A model generated the notes under the pieces. It searched no databases, was not told where the DNA came from, and worked only from the letters and a program-made list of their open reading frames with translations. The position numbers and the translations under genes are program-made. From NCBI RefSeq assembly GCF_964340395.1, contig NC_135565.1:7094242-7111741 (forward strand): a stretch of 17,500 bases of DNA, read 5' to 3'. Below, piece by piece: positions 8,655 through 17,500 of the stretch. This DNA is from Glandiceps talaboti (lineage: Eukaryota > Hemichordata > Enteropneusta > Spengelidae). How positions within the stretch are numbered: position 1 is the first letter of the stretch; the number at the start of each line of letters is the position of its first letter.

Positions 8655-9480
8655 AGTTTCATAGCATCTGACAGCAAGCTGTAGAGGGAAGAGCTTTGAG
8701 ACTGGGTATGTCCATCTCTTGTGTGAGTGTGTGTTATTGTTGACACTAAGAGGTGAAAGAACTGTGATATGAGATTGGAACAGGGTTTCCCCCTAGAAGC
8801 CCTGGAGGTTTTTTACTTCTAAAGGCAATGTTTAGGCTATTCACAGACACTTTCAGACAATAATTTTCAAACTTTACAAGACAGCTCTAACATGTAAAAA
8901 GCAACTACGTGAGGTTGAAACATTTTTGAAATATAGTTTCATAGCATCTTGACACTAAGAGGTGGAGGAAAGAACTGTGATTTGAGACTGGAACATGTCT
9001 ACCTCTTACGGGGAGGGGGTGTTCTAGGGGGTCTCTCCCTAGAAGCCCTGGAAGTTTTTTACTTTTAAAGGCAGTTTTCAGGGTATTCATGAACACTTTC
9101 AGACAATAATTTGCAAGCTTTACAAGACAGCTCTAACAATTGTAAAAAAGCTACTACACATGGTTGAAACATTTTTGAAATAAAGTTTCATAGCATCTGG
9201 AATTGACAGTAAGAGGTGGAGGGAAGAACTTTGATTTGAGGCTTGGACATGTCTACCTCTTATGGGGGGGGGGGGTCCTAGGGGGTCTCCCCAGAAGCTT
9301 TTCAAGTTTTTTTTTACCAATTTTGGTGAATCTTATTGTTGGTTTAACGAATGAGTGGCCTCTTGGGTGATGGAGTCCAAGGGGTTCCCCCCTCCAGCCA
9401 GATCTGCAGTTTTTTTTTCTATTTAGGCATTTTTTAGGTTATTTATAGCCTCTGAGATATATATTGCCAAGCATCGAAAA
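8655..9480. repeat. Tandem array of about 250-bp units
   Basis: Units begin with AGTTTCATAGCATCT at 8655, 8935 and 9184. Each then carries a GACA(C/G)TAAGAGGTG segment, CATGTCTACCTCTTA with a G-rich run, and TAGAAGCCCTGGA-GTTTTTTAC. The full units also carry CACTTTCAGACAATAATTT and ACAAGACAGCTCTAAC. Unit 1 is 280 bp and has its own partial internal repeat; unit 2 is 249 bp; unit 3 breaks off near 9320. A more diverged unit is traceable at about 9345-9480. A 12-base G run lies at 9264-9275. Antisense ORFs here recur because the unit recurs. Confidence 0.88.
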
Positions 9481-10060
9481 GCTAAAGTAAATATAACTTT
9501 TTAAATAAGTTTTCCATGTTATAAAAGTGGGTCTGTAACATTGGTATAGGGGCATTGATATTGCATGTATAGTAAAGTTACTGATGTGTTAGAGCACTTT
9601 AGGAGGTCATACCTAGTGTACAATAGAAACTTGAATTTGAGTTGTGGTGTCGATACAAGTAGTGTCTGAAATAGGAAGTATATCATCCCTTTTGACAAAT
9701 TCATACTGAAGAGACTAGAACAATTTAGATTAAGTTCTTTTATAAACTATCCAATAGTATGAAGATTACCATTACAAAACCTTCAAGTTCTCTTTTGCCC
9801 CAAAGTGTAAGATAAGTGAAGCACTGATTGTGAAACAGCCAAACACTTACATGGCATGTTCTGTAACTAGTGTGGTAGCTAGGTAATACATGTATTATAT
9901 GTATAATTTTATGTATAGTTATGTTTGAACCCTTACATGAAGTAATATCTTAATCATTTATGAAAGAAATAGAGACAAGAACAAATATATATATGTACGA
10001 CAGGCTAACGAAACTGACTGGTCCCTGACATGTGTTTGAAACTGTTTGTCATGATTTGAC
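9480..10060. other. No gene seen
   Basis: AT-rich unique-looking sequence. An antisense ORF at 9519-9704 has no supporting features. Confidence 0.5.
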
Positions 10061-10129
10061 AAGTGTCCTGGTTGGAGAGGTACGAGCAGGTTGAACAGTA
10101 TACTCGAACCTGTGCATCATTTCCCTGCC

Positions 10130-10354
10130 AAGACATTTTTTTTCTAGCAGCAGTGGTCCATCTTTTTTTTTTCATCACCCACTCATATGCGGATTTTTTT
10201 TTTCAAGCAAATCCATTTGGCATCTTTTTTTCCCCGAAATCTTCCAAGCCCCCTCCCCCTCCCCAGGATATCAAATGGTCCATCCCTTAGCGCTTTGAGC
10301 ACGGAGTGGGAAAGCGCTACATAAGAACACAACATTATTGTTATTATTATTATT
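10130..10354 (+). mobile_element. SINE/L2-like element 3' end with hairpin and ATT-rich tail
   Basis: The right end has a perfect 9-bp inverted repeat, TAGCGCTTT (10288-10296) and AAAGCGCTA (10311-10319), around a 14-nt loop. It is followed by an ATTATT-rich tail to about 10354. A GCGC-stem hairpin followed by a short-unit tail is characteristic of L2-clade LINEs and the SINEs that borrow their 3' ends. Upstream, T-runs and the AATCTTC(C)AAGCCCC-CCAGGATATC block match the inverted fragment at 8141-8323. The 5' end is not defined, and I saw no clear tRNA-type A/B promoter boxes. Confidence 0.6.
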
Positions 10355-10425
10355 TCCTATCATCGATCGAACGCTTTCCTGATTACCTAATTCTACAATT
10401 GCTATATACGGTAGAGTTGCTATAG

Positions 10426-10428
<3 letters not shown>

Positions 10429-10487
<59 letters not shown>
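10429..10487. repeat. (TG)n microsatellite, 59 bp
   Basis: An uninterrupted TG run, potentially Z-DNA-forming. No gene is adjacent. Confidence 0.98.
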
Positions 10488-10488
<1 letters not shown>

Positions 10489-10489
10489 G

Positions 10490-11020
10490 TCAGATTGCCG
10501 AACAAGCCGTCGAGATTTCCAGATGTTGAAACCCTACAACTAGTGATCATCGTGTAGAGTTGTGTGGAATACTTTAAAGCTGGGTAATACTATCCGTTAT
10601 TAAGCAATAGACTCTTTGTGAACATTTATAGTAACTGTGTAACTGTAATAACTTTGTATTAGCATTGTAAGAACTTTTGTAGAATACTTTAAATATCTTT
10701 TACTGTAATATCTCCAGAAAGACTTCGCTTTACTGAACTTTGTAAATACTTTCAAGAAACTCTTGTATTTCTAAACTATTTGTATTGACTGCGGTCAAAA
10801 CTCAATATTATCCTGACATCACTGTGAACAATAATATCGTTGATTACTGTTACATCTGTGTCAGTGATATTATTTGTGTATGTGAGCAACACCAATACCA
10901 CTAAAAGCCCCCACGATTATGCACTAGTCAATGTTTATACACAGTCCCTTTCTGAATGTAATTACAGTGATACCTGTATTGTTTGAACTGAGTACATACA
11001 GCTTAGTACATAGGTATTAG
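10490..11020. other. No gene seen
   Basis: This is AT-rich sequence containing a GAATACTTTAAA motif twice (near 10567 and 10682). I considered a degenerate solo LTR but found no matching target-site duplication. No ORFs of interest. Confidence 0.45.
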
Positions 11021-11023
11021 TGT

Positions 11024-11592
11024 ATAAATATTATTTCTTTTGCATCATAAGATGGGTTAAAATAAGATTTTTGATTGAAACTCTGTGGACTTGAGTTGAA
11101 ATGTATGTTCATGCCCTCAATGGCCACGTACTATACGGGAACAGGGGTGTGGTTGATTTGGTCGTAGATCGTAGCTGCTTAAATTGATGACCATGATTTA
11201 TGAAAAGTCATTATGCACAAATACCTCTCCACTGTTATGGCAGTAGTCCATAGAACAAACAAGCATACATAATTGATGCATGAGAAAGGGAGAGAGACAC
11301 AGACAGAGTAACAGGTAGATAGACGGACATGCAGATGAGACAGAGACAGAGAGAAAGAGACACAGAGACACTATAGCTTTTAGTGTGTAGGTGTCAGTTC
11401 ATAAATATTATTTTTGTTGCATAATAAGATGGTGTGAAAATAATATATTTTGATTGAACCTTTGTGGCACTGGGTTGAAATATGTGTTCACGCCCTCAAT
11501 GGCCTCGGATTACATAGGAACCAGAGTGAAGTTGATTTTGCCCTAGATCCTAGCTGCTTAAATTGATGTCCATGTATTATGAAAAGTCACAA
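11024..11592 (+). repeat. Tandem duplication, period about 377 bp
   Basis: 11024-11210 aligns with 11401-11589. Shared landmarks are ATAAATATTATTT, TGCAT(C/A)ATAAGATGG, GCCCTCAATGGCC, AGCTGCTTAAATTGATG and GAAAAGTCA. An imperfect CAGA/GAGA-rich stretch (about 11281-11375) lies between the matched parts. There is no coding content. Confidence 0.85.
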
Positions 11593-11704
11593 TCTCTGTA
11601 TCACGCTAATTCTCTAAAAAAAAATTGTTGTAAATGTACCATGCCAATAAATGGTGCTAAACACTTTTAGTGTCAAGTGTAGATACTTATATAACCACCC
11701 ATTC

Positions 11705-11945
11705 CCTTATATTTACTTGTAATCACATGAGTGCAGAGACCAAAAACAAACAACAAAGACCAAATTGCTTATTCACCACGGCACTTTATAATATTATAGT
11801 AGTCTATCATGTTGGACAAGATAGTTATACAATTTTTTATGCAAAGGTTAACAAGAATACGAGCTCCTCGATTTTTCGGTTATTTCAAGAATGTCTTGCT
11901 TCAGTGTACTGAATCCCTCTTCTAATAATCCAGATTTGTCAATGT
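11705..11945 (+). repeat. Repeat module A, copy 2
   Basis: It aligns with about 6965-7190 of module A1: GCAGAGACC, TATAATATTATAGTAGTCTATC, ACAAGATAGTTATA, TTATGCAAAGGTTAAC and TTTCAAGAATGTCTTGC. It is followed directly by the 127-bp doublet and module B1. Confidence 0.8.
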
Positions 11946-11949
11946 CTAT

Positions 11950-12207
11950 AACTGATGCAATATCAGAGGTTGTTAAAATTACCTGTATGTGTCATCTAAC
12001 TATACAAAATACAGATAAAATAAAACCGGGTTCATCTGTGTTCCACTATATAGCTTCTGTAATAATCCTGTTCTGTAACTGTTGCAATATCAGAGGTTGT
12101 TAAAATGACTTTTATGTGTAAACTAACTAATTAATATACAAAATGCAGATAAAATGAAACCATTCTCATCTGTGTTCCACTAGATAGCTTCTGTAGCAAT
12201 CCTGTAA
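11950..12207 (+). repeat. 127-bp tandem doublet
   Basis: Two adjacent units share GCAATATCAGAGGTTGTTAA (11957 and 12084), ACAAAAT-CAGATAAAAT, TCATCTGTGTTCCACTA and TAGCTTCTGTA. The period is 127 bp. Confidence 0.9.
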
Positions 12208-12209
12208 TT

Positions 12210-13060
12210 CAAATGGCATTCTGTACCCAGAACTATGATGTAAATGAAACATTACAATGATGTTTGCATGGACTAAATAGCACAAGTTTGTTTTATTTAA
12301 ACGTTTATTTAAACTATGAAGGGGGGGGGGTAAAGGGGTTAGGTGATTGCAATAATAACGACGTACCCAAATGGACTTCAATACCATCTTTGATAACATT
12401 TGTTAAGTATTGTCATTATAGAATATCCTCTAAATTACGTTATAAGAGAAAGTAATAACTTTTCCTTTAGTTTCAAAGCAGAAATTATGGCAAGCCTGTC
12501 AATAACAAGAAAAACCTACAGTTCAAAGTATTTCACATGTCTTTCGTGTCTCTTGCTCTAAAATGTTCAACTTCTTTGTAGTTCGGCTTATTTGTTGAAC
12601 CGGTGTCAAAAATTCAGATCACCCAATCTTCTTACCTTTTTAATTTATTTGTTTGCATGCCGACAGGAAATTGATATATCGCATTTCACCTTCTTGTTTT
12701 GACAAGCTGTTTAGGTGAACAATTGAGGTATACGTATTGAATGTCAAATGAGTAGGATCACTCAAACCAATGGAGATTCATTTTTTTTAAATAATGTTTT
12801 GTAAACGTTACATTGCTCCAAGATAAAATTGTGTTTCACATACAATGAATATTATATGAATATAATATAGTTATGGAAGCCGTAGAAAAGTTGTACACAC
12901 TGTACATTTCACTAAAAGTCAATCCTCATTTTCACATTTAGCTTGTTTCGCCCCCCTCCCGCAACCATATTCAAAACCCACTCCCACCCATACCGACTGC
13001 CACCACCACTTTCGTCATCTGTACATCCATCGCTACCACCACACCACCACCACCACCAAC
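12210..13060 (+). repeat. Repeat module B, copy 1
   Basis: It aligns with 13650-14505 at an offset of about 1437 bp. Shared landmarks are ATGGCATTC, CAAGTTTGTTTTATTTAAAC, a G10 run (12321-12330), GAAATTATGGCAAG, TGTTGAACCGGTG, ATGGAAGCCGTAGA and CTGCCACCACCACTTTC. Short frames inside it are not maintained between the copies because of indels, so it is treated as non-coding. Confidence 0.9.
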
Positions 13061-13168
13061 ATCGTCCTCCTCCTCCTCCTCATCAACATCATGTTCACCA
13101 CCACCACCACCACCACCACCACCACCACCACCACCACCACCACCACCACGTCTTTGTGTTCACCACGC

Positions 13169-13248
<80 letters not shown>

Positions 13249-13281
13249 GGTCGAACTAACTTCTGCATTTGTGTCAATATC

Positions 13282-13314
<33 letters not shown>

Positions 13315-13330
13315 CTCTGTCTCTCTCTCT
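13061..13330. repeat. Cluster of microsatellites: (CCA)n, (TCA)26, (CTGT)n
   Basis: CCA/ACC repeats run to 13149, with an earlier CCA and TCC patch from about 13035. An uninterrupted (TCA) run follows at 13171-13248, and CTGT with TCTC repeats at about 13282-13330. Homopolymeric His, Ser, Thr, Asp and Trp ORFs on both strands are translations of these runs. Confidence 0.96.
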
Positions 13331-13384
13331 TTTTCTTGTATGGTCTATGTACTACCACTAAAACAATGGAAAATAACATATTTT

Positions 13385-13640
<256 letters not shown>

Positions 13641-13649
13641 TCTATTCAC

Positions 13650-14505
13650 ATGGCATTCCGTATCCAGAACTATGATGTTAATGAAACATTACAGTGATAT
13701 TTGCATGGACTCAATAGTACAAGTTTGTTTTATTTAAACGTTTATTTAAACTGCGAAGGGGGGGGGGAGGGTTAGGGGCTTAGCTGTTTGCAATAATCAC
13801 TACGTAAACAAATGGACTTCAATACCATCTTTGATAACATTTGACAAGTATATCGTCATTATAAAACATCCTCTATGTTACGTAATAAAAGAGAGTAATA
13901 ACTTTTCCTTTAGTTTAAAAACAGAAATTATGGCAAGATTGTCAATTACAAGAAAAAACCTACAGGTTAAAGTTTTTCATATGTCTGTTGTGTCTCTTGC
14001 TATAAACTGCTCGACTTCTTTATAGTTCGGCTTATTTGTTGAACCGGTGACAAAATTTTATATTACGAACCCAATCTTCTCTTCTTTATGTTTGCATGCC
14101 GAAAGGTATTTCTAAAAATGGATATATCGCATTTTATCATCTTGTTTTGACATGCTGTTTATGTGAACAGTTGAGGTATTGTATGTCAAATGAGTAGGAT
14201 CACTCAAACTCAATTAAGATTCATTTGTTAAAAAATCACATTTTGTAAATTTAACATTGCTCCAAGATAAAAGTGTGTTGCATATACAACGAGTGTTATA
14301 TGAATATTATCTAGTTATGGAAGCCGTAGATAAGATGTACACTCTGTACATTTCTCTAAAAGTCGATCCTCAGTTTTCGCATCTTACTTTGTCCCCCCCC
14401 CCCCCAGCAATCATCAGCACAAGTCAACCACAACCATACCCACTGCCACCACCACTTTCACCATCTTTACCTCCACCACCACCACCACCACCACCACCAC
14501 CACCA
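13650..14505 (+). repeat. Repeat module B, copy 2
   Basis: The counterpart of 12210-13060. It holds a G10 run (13758-13767), a C13 run (14393-14405) and a (CCA)n run at its right end (about 14472-14506). The ORF MEAVDKMYTLYISLKVDPQF (14317 onward) has an open counterpart in B1 (MEAVEKLYTLYISLKVNPHF), but that one stops two residues later and neither has gene-like context. Confidence 0.9.
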
Positions 14506-14520
14506 CATCATGACTATTAG

Positions 14521-14544
14521 AGAGAGAGGGAGAGAGACAGTGAA

Positions 14545-14589
<45 letters not shown>

Positions 14590-14615
14590 GAATTTAGAGA
14601 CATTATGGCTTAAAG
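14521..14615. repeat. (CAGA)n microsatellite with conserved flank
   Basis: GAGA-rich sequence followed by CAGA repeats (about 14545-14590), then GAGACATTATGGCTTAAA. The same flank follows the CAGA tract near 7395 (GGGACATTATAGCTTAAA), and a weaker form is at 11376. This links the three CAGA tracts as parts of one duplicated unit. Confidence 0.85.
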
Positions 14616-14619
14616 TTAC

Positions 14620-15006
14620 TCCATTTATAGAATTCACCCACTCCATAACGTAGGTGTTTCCCTTATATGAAGGTTCGATCTGTTAAAATTACACAAATAT
14701 CATTTAAGATACGCTGCTCGATGTATCTCTGTTAATGTCAAACAAACTACATATGTCATGAAAAAAAAGAAAAAAGAACATCAAAGTTCATGTCATTTGT
14801 TCCTAGTGGAGGGATGACAATCGTTATAATGTGTATAAATAATTCAGTTTCTCGTCATGTCTGAAACAATTCCTTGTCATTATAAAGGACAACCCATATA
14901 AGGTAAATTGTGCCTAACAAACAAAGTAGTATTCATAAAAAGATTCAGAAGTGAGGATCTGCCAATTCCGTAACTCCTTGAGATGTATTAGTAGAAAACA
15001 ATAATT
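14620..15006. other. No gene seen; left flank of duplication copy 2
   Basis: AT-rich sequence with an A-rich run near 14760-14778. Its counterpart would lie left of this window, so how far the duplication extends here cannot be judged. Confidence 0.5.
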
Positions 15007-15709
15007 TGTAGAGATATTGATAAACAATTAATCCCATTATAGTATTCACCCCACTGCCGTATGTATATACTTGTTATATATAGTTAGGTTTACTTCCTCA
15101 TCTCATTATGTATTCCAGCTATTTTTATAAGCGTGACTACGATTGTATATATATGGCGAGGGAATGTGCAGGTCTACCAGATAAACTCTATTGCAGTCCA
15201 TTGGAGGCGAGTTGATAACTATCTTAAATCTTACACGTTTTCAACTTTAAGAAGGGATGTGCATGTTTGTGTTGCAGATATTTTCGATGTTCTTTGTTAA
15301 GGAATTACGGTGATGATAACTTAGCAACACTGTGTTAAACAATCTGGCTCCCCGTTCATGATTACAATGATAAACTTCACCATTACTCTTGATTGCTGCA
15401 AATACAGGAAATACATAATATAACAGTAAAATTAATATTATACTATAAGTTATCTCAAACAACTGTATAAACACGTTTTTTTTTTCTGTGAGAACTAACA
15501 GTATCCCAAAATGTTTCTGTATAATATGTCGAAATTGAATTTTGACTATAGAACCAAAGTGAAGGCGAGCTTTACACCATTCTTAAAAGTTGCTTAGCGT
15601 CACGATTTGCACTAATAATCGAAAAAGTCGACATTTTTGTTCAACGATTTATGTGATTCGATCAGTTAATTATTAATGTACATTTACTTGTCTATGAAAG
15701 GTGAATGCT

Positions 15710-15717
15710 TATAAATA
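15710..15717 (+). promoter_or_regulatory. TATA-box candidate of the second gene copy
   Basis: TATAAATA in the same conserved context as 718-725, 406 bp upstream of the second start codon. The leader sequence after it differs completely from copy 1. Confidence 0.4.
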
Positions 15718-15738
15718 CCTGGACATCGTCATCACAGC

Positions 15739-15959
15739 CGTTTTAATTCGACGAAGCTTTGATTTAATTTTAATAAAATGCGAATTATTTATCCTACACT
15801 TGCAAAGCAATCCAAAAGTCTATAACATTACAAATAATATGTAATCAGAATTGATGAAAAGAAACCGGAATCACTAACATTGTTAGTTTACCGAATCACC
15901 AGATTTGTATTGTTAACAATGATTATCTCGATAAGTATATGTTCAGCATTTCTACTTAG
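15739..15959. other. Copy-2-specific block downstream of the TATA element
   Basis: About 221 bp stand in place of 746-1601 of copy 1, with no visible similarity to it. It begins GTTTTAATTCGACGAAGC. ATAAGTATATG near 15934 is a possible leader donor. No element family is recognised. Confidence 0.6.
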
Positions 15960-16115
15960 ACAATATATTGTATCCCTTAAATTACATATTTGTAGATCAA
16001 GACTAAATTTTAGACTATAACAAATAAACCATATCAGTTGTTATTTTTTGGTGTTTTCAGATTGAGAGGCTGACAAACATATTGTACCTTGTGTCATATC
16101 AGAACCCAGGCAGAG

Positions 16116-17500
16116 ATGAAATTCGCCATCGAACTTTTCGTTGTGCTCGTAGCCATAACCCAAGGAAAAGGTATGTACAATAGTCATGAGTATTTTGCTG
16201 AAAGAAAAAAATCATAATGTTGGTGTGTTTTTTCCATGGTAAATCGTTTCCTTTATTTACGTGTGGAATATAATGTATGTGGTAAATATTAATAAAGTCA
16301 GCAACATCAAGAAAAATAGTGACGAAAGTTGTAACTTTGTCGTTATTTTGAACAGCACCTCAAATACAAAACAAATGATTATCGAAGCTTGAATATTTGT
16401 CAAAACATCTCTAAAAGAAGAATGTCAGTTACGTAAAATGTGGGTCCTCCCTTTACTTGAGCCTTCACGTACTCTACAGTGTCATGTAGTCTAGGAGTAT
16501 TTGTGAAGAGCAATAAACAGGGTTATACATCACCTGTCGCCAATATCGCATTCTGGTTGGTCGAGAGCCCTGCAGATATGCAGGCGTATTTTTCACCACC
16601 CGAACAAAAGATCACCGTTGTATACAGTGTAACAAGTCTTTGAACTTTACTCTTCATGTCACAGGAAGATAGTAAAAAATTCCATACAGAACGGCGAAAG
16701 TCCAGTGACGGCGAACGCACGGTCGTCCAAATTACCATCACAGAGGGTGCAATTTGCTCAACTAAAACAAGAAAACATATCATGAACATTTCTGTACATT
16801 TAATAATGGAATACAGAAGGCAAAACAAAGACACACTCATTTTTCAGCTGATGGTTATAAGTTTGAATATATCACTGAGTGATATGCAAATAGTAAACAA
16901 TACGTCATACTACTGAGCAAACGCGCAAGTTTTCTAACGAAATCGAATTTGCGCATACGTTACCCAAAAGGGACAGACACTTAATGTTACAAAGGTTAGG
17001 TTTCAATGATTTATCATTATGTAACCCTGTCATGCCTATCTATAAAAAGATCAAGGTACCTGTACATTTATCAGTACTCGTCTGATAATAAAGGGTACAA
17101 AAGATCAACATAAGTGCTTACGTGGTTATTTTTTCAAACATGTATACTTTTTATGAATTGGTTAATTACTTACTGGTATACAAATGAAAATTTTGACAGA
17201 CTTTCAAATAAAACAAGATATGTAGATGGTCATACATTATCTGGGTGTTTTCAAAGCACAACTAGTAGTTGTGGATTGCGTTCAGCGTGCATTACCGGGG
17301 TTGTAATTGAGTGATAGTAAATTTGTACTCTGATTTGAGCATGTTCTGGTTTTTGGGATTTACCTAACCCGACGATTGCTAATGTTATCAATCATCGTAT
17401 AATTATACTATAGTTAGAAAGACGAACAAATTTATATCTTGCACATCATGGATTTAACACAACCATGTTTTTTTTGTATCCGAGATACCCCAAAATACGT
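16116..17500 (+). CDS. Second hevein-like gene copy, exon 1 only (partial; rest beyond the window)
   Basis: The visible coding exon is 16116-16170: MKFAIELFVVLVAITQGK and the first base of a phase-1 split codon, followed by a GTATGT donor at 16171. It matches exon 1 of the first gene except that AATG before the start is missing (one Met instead of two), Ala7 becomes Glu6, and Ala16 and Glu19 become Thr and Lys. The Glu falls inside the hydrophobic core and may weaken the signal peptide. The leader acceptor (AG at 16059-16060) is kept. By the offset of the duplication, exon 2 would be expected roughly 270 bp beyond the window end, so it cannot be said whether this copy encodes an intact domain. 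Confidence 0.65.
16518..16941. other. Intron block specific to copy 2, possible mobile insert
   Basis: 424 bp with no visible match to the 423 bp at the same place in copy 1. The left end begins near CAGGGTTATACATCACCTG and includes GCATTCTGGTTGGTCGAGAG, a CCAAT-like motif on the other strand. There is a palindrome at 16869-16885 (ATATCACTGAGTGATAT). An antisense ORF of 105 codons (16523-16840) is open across most of it, with no recognised domain. No clear terminal inverted repeats or target duplication were found, so the mobile-element reading is weak. Confidence 0.45.

Larger units (their letters stand above)
15007..17500 (+). repeat. Segmental duplication, copy 2
   Basis: The counterpart of 1-3157, same strand, cut by the window end. 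It shares the segment around the TATA element, the leader acceptor, the signal-peptide exon with its GTATGT donor, and intron landmarks such as CACGTACTCTACAGTGTCAT, TTTGCGCAT and TTACCGGGGTTGTAATTGAG. It differs in two swapped blocks (15739-15959 and 16518-16941). Confidence 0.93.

Noticed and set aside
10552-10854. A possible solo LTR beginning TGTAGAG and ending TTACA
   Set aside because: The flanking bases do not form a target-site duplication, and no second LTR or internal retrotransposon sequence is present.
17114-17314. A 66-codon ORF in intron 1 of the second copy with several cysteines
   Set aside because: In copy 1 the same frame meets a stop within the aligned region, and the whole intron is conserved by recent duplication, so similarity is not evidence of coding.

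Overview
The window reads as eukaryotic, animal-type nuclear DNA. It is AT-rich, has no bacterial-style operons, and is crowded with long microsatellites (CATA/CATC, CAGA, TG, CCA, TCA, CTGT, TA), tandem duplications and an L2/SINE-like 3' tail. The only gene I can support well is split by a GT-AG intron, with its signal peptide and mature peptide on separate exons. A marine invertebrate, possibly a deuterostome such as an echinoderm, hemichordate or lancelet, fits the peptide family and the repeat style. This is inference; the species cannot be fixed from the sequence.

The gene occupies about 1.7-4.27 kb on the + strand. Exon 1 (coding from 1756) encodes a signal peptide and ends in a phase-1 GT donor. 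After an intron of about 1.6 kb, exon 2 (3427-3602) encodes an eight-cysteine domain whose core, CC-x5-C-x6-C with the residues SxxGWCGS, matches the hevein (type 1 chitin-binding) fold. The product is a secreted single-domain peptide of 77 residues. A strong splice acceptor at 4066 and a polyadenylation signal at 4246 suggest an alternative third exon, which could only be joined in frame through a non-canonical GC donor at 3596.

Positions 15007-17500 are a second copy of 1-3157 in the same orientation, carrying its own TATA element, 5' splice acceptor, signal-peptide exon and donor. Its exon 2 lies beyond the right edge. The window therefore spans one full and one partial member of a tandem gene family with a spacing of about 14.3-15 kb. 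The two copies align by eye except for two swapped blocks: the stretch just downstream of the TATA element (about 856 against 221 bp) and a block of about 424 bp in intron 1.

The 4.3-15 kb interval is mostly non-genic. It holds a frame-disrupted acidic ORF (6219-6462), an unassigned ORF (7513-7779), an inverted pair of SINE-like elements (8141-8323 on - and 10130-10354 on +), tandem units of about 250 bp (8655-9480), a 377-bp tandem duplication (11024-11592), a 127-bp doublet (11950-12207), and a nested duplication in which modules A (three copies) and B (two copies) alternate between microsatellites (6888-14600). No rRNA, tRNA, CRISPR or prokaryotic regulatory element was seen.
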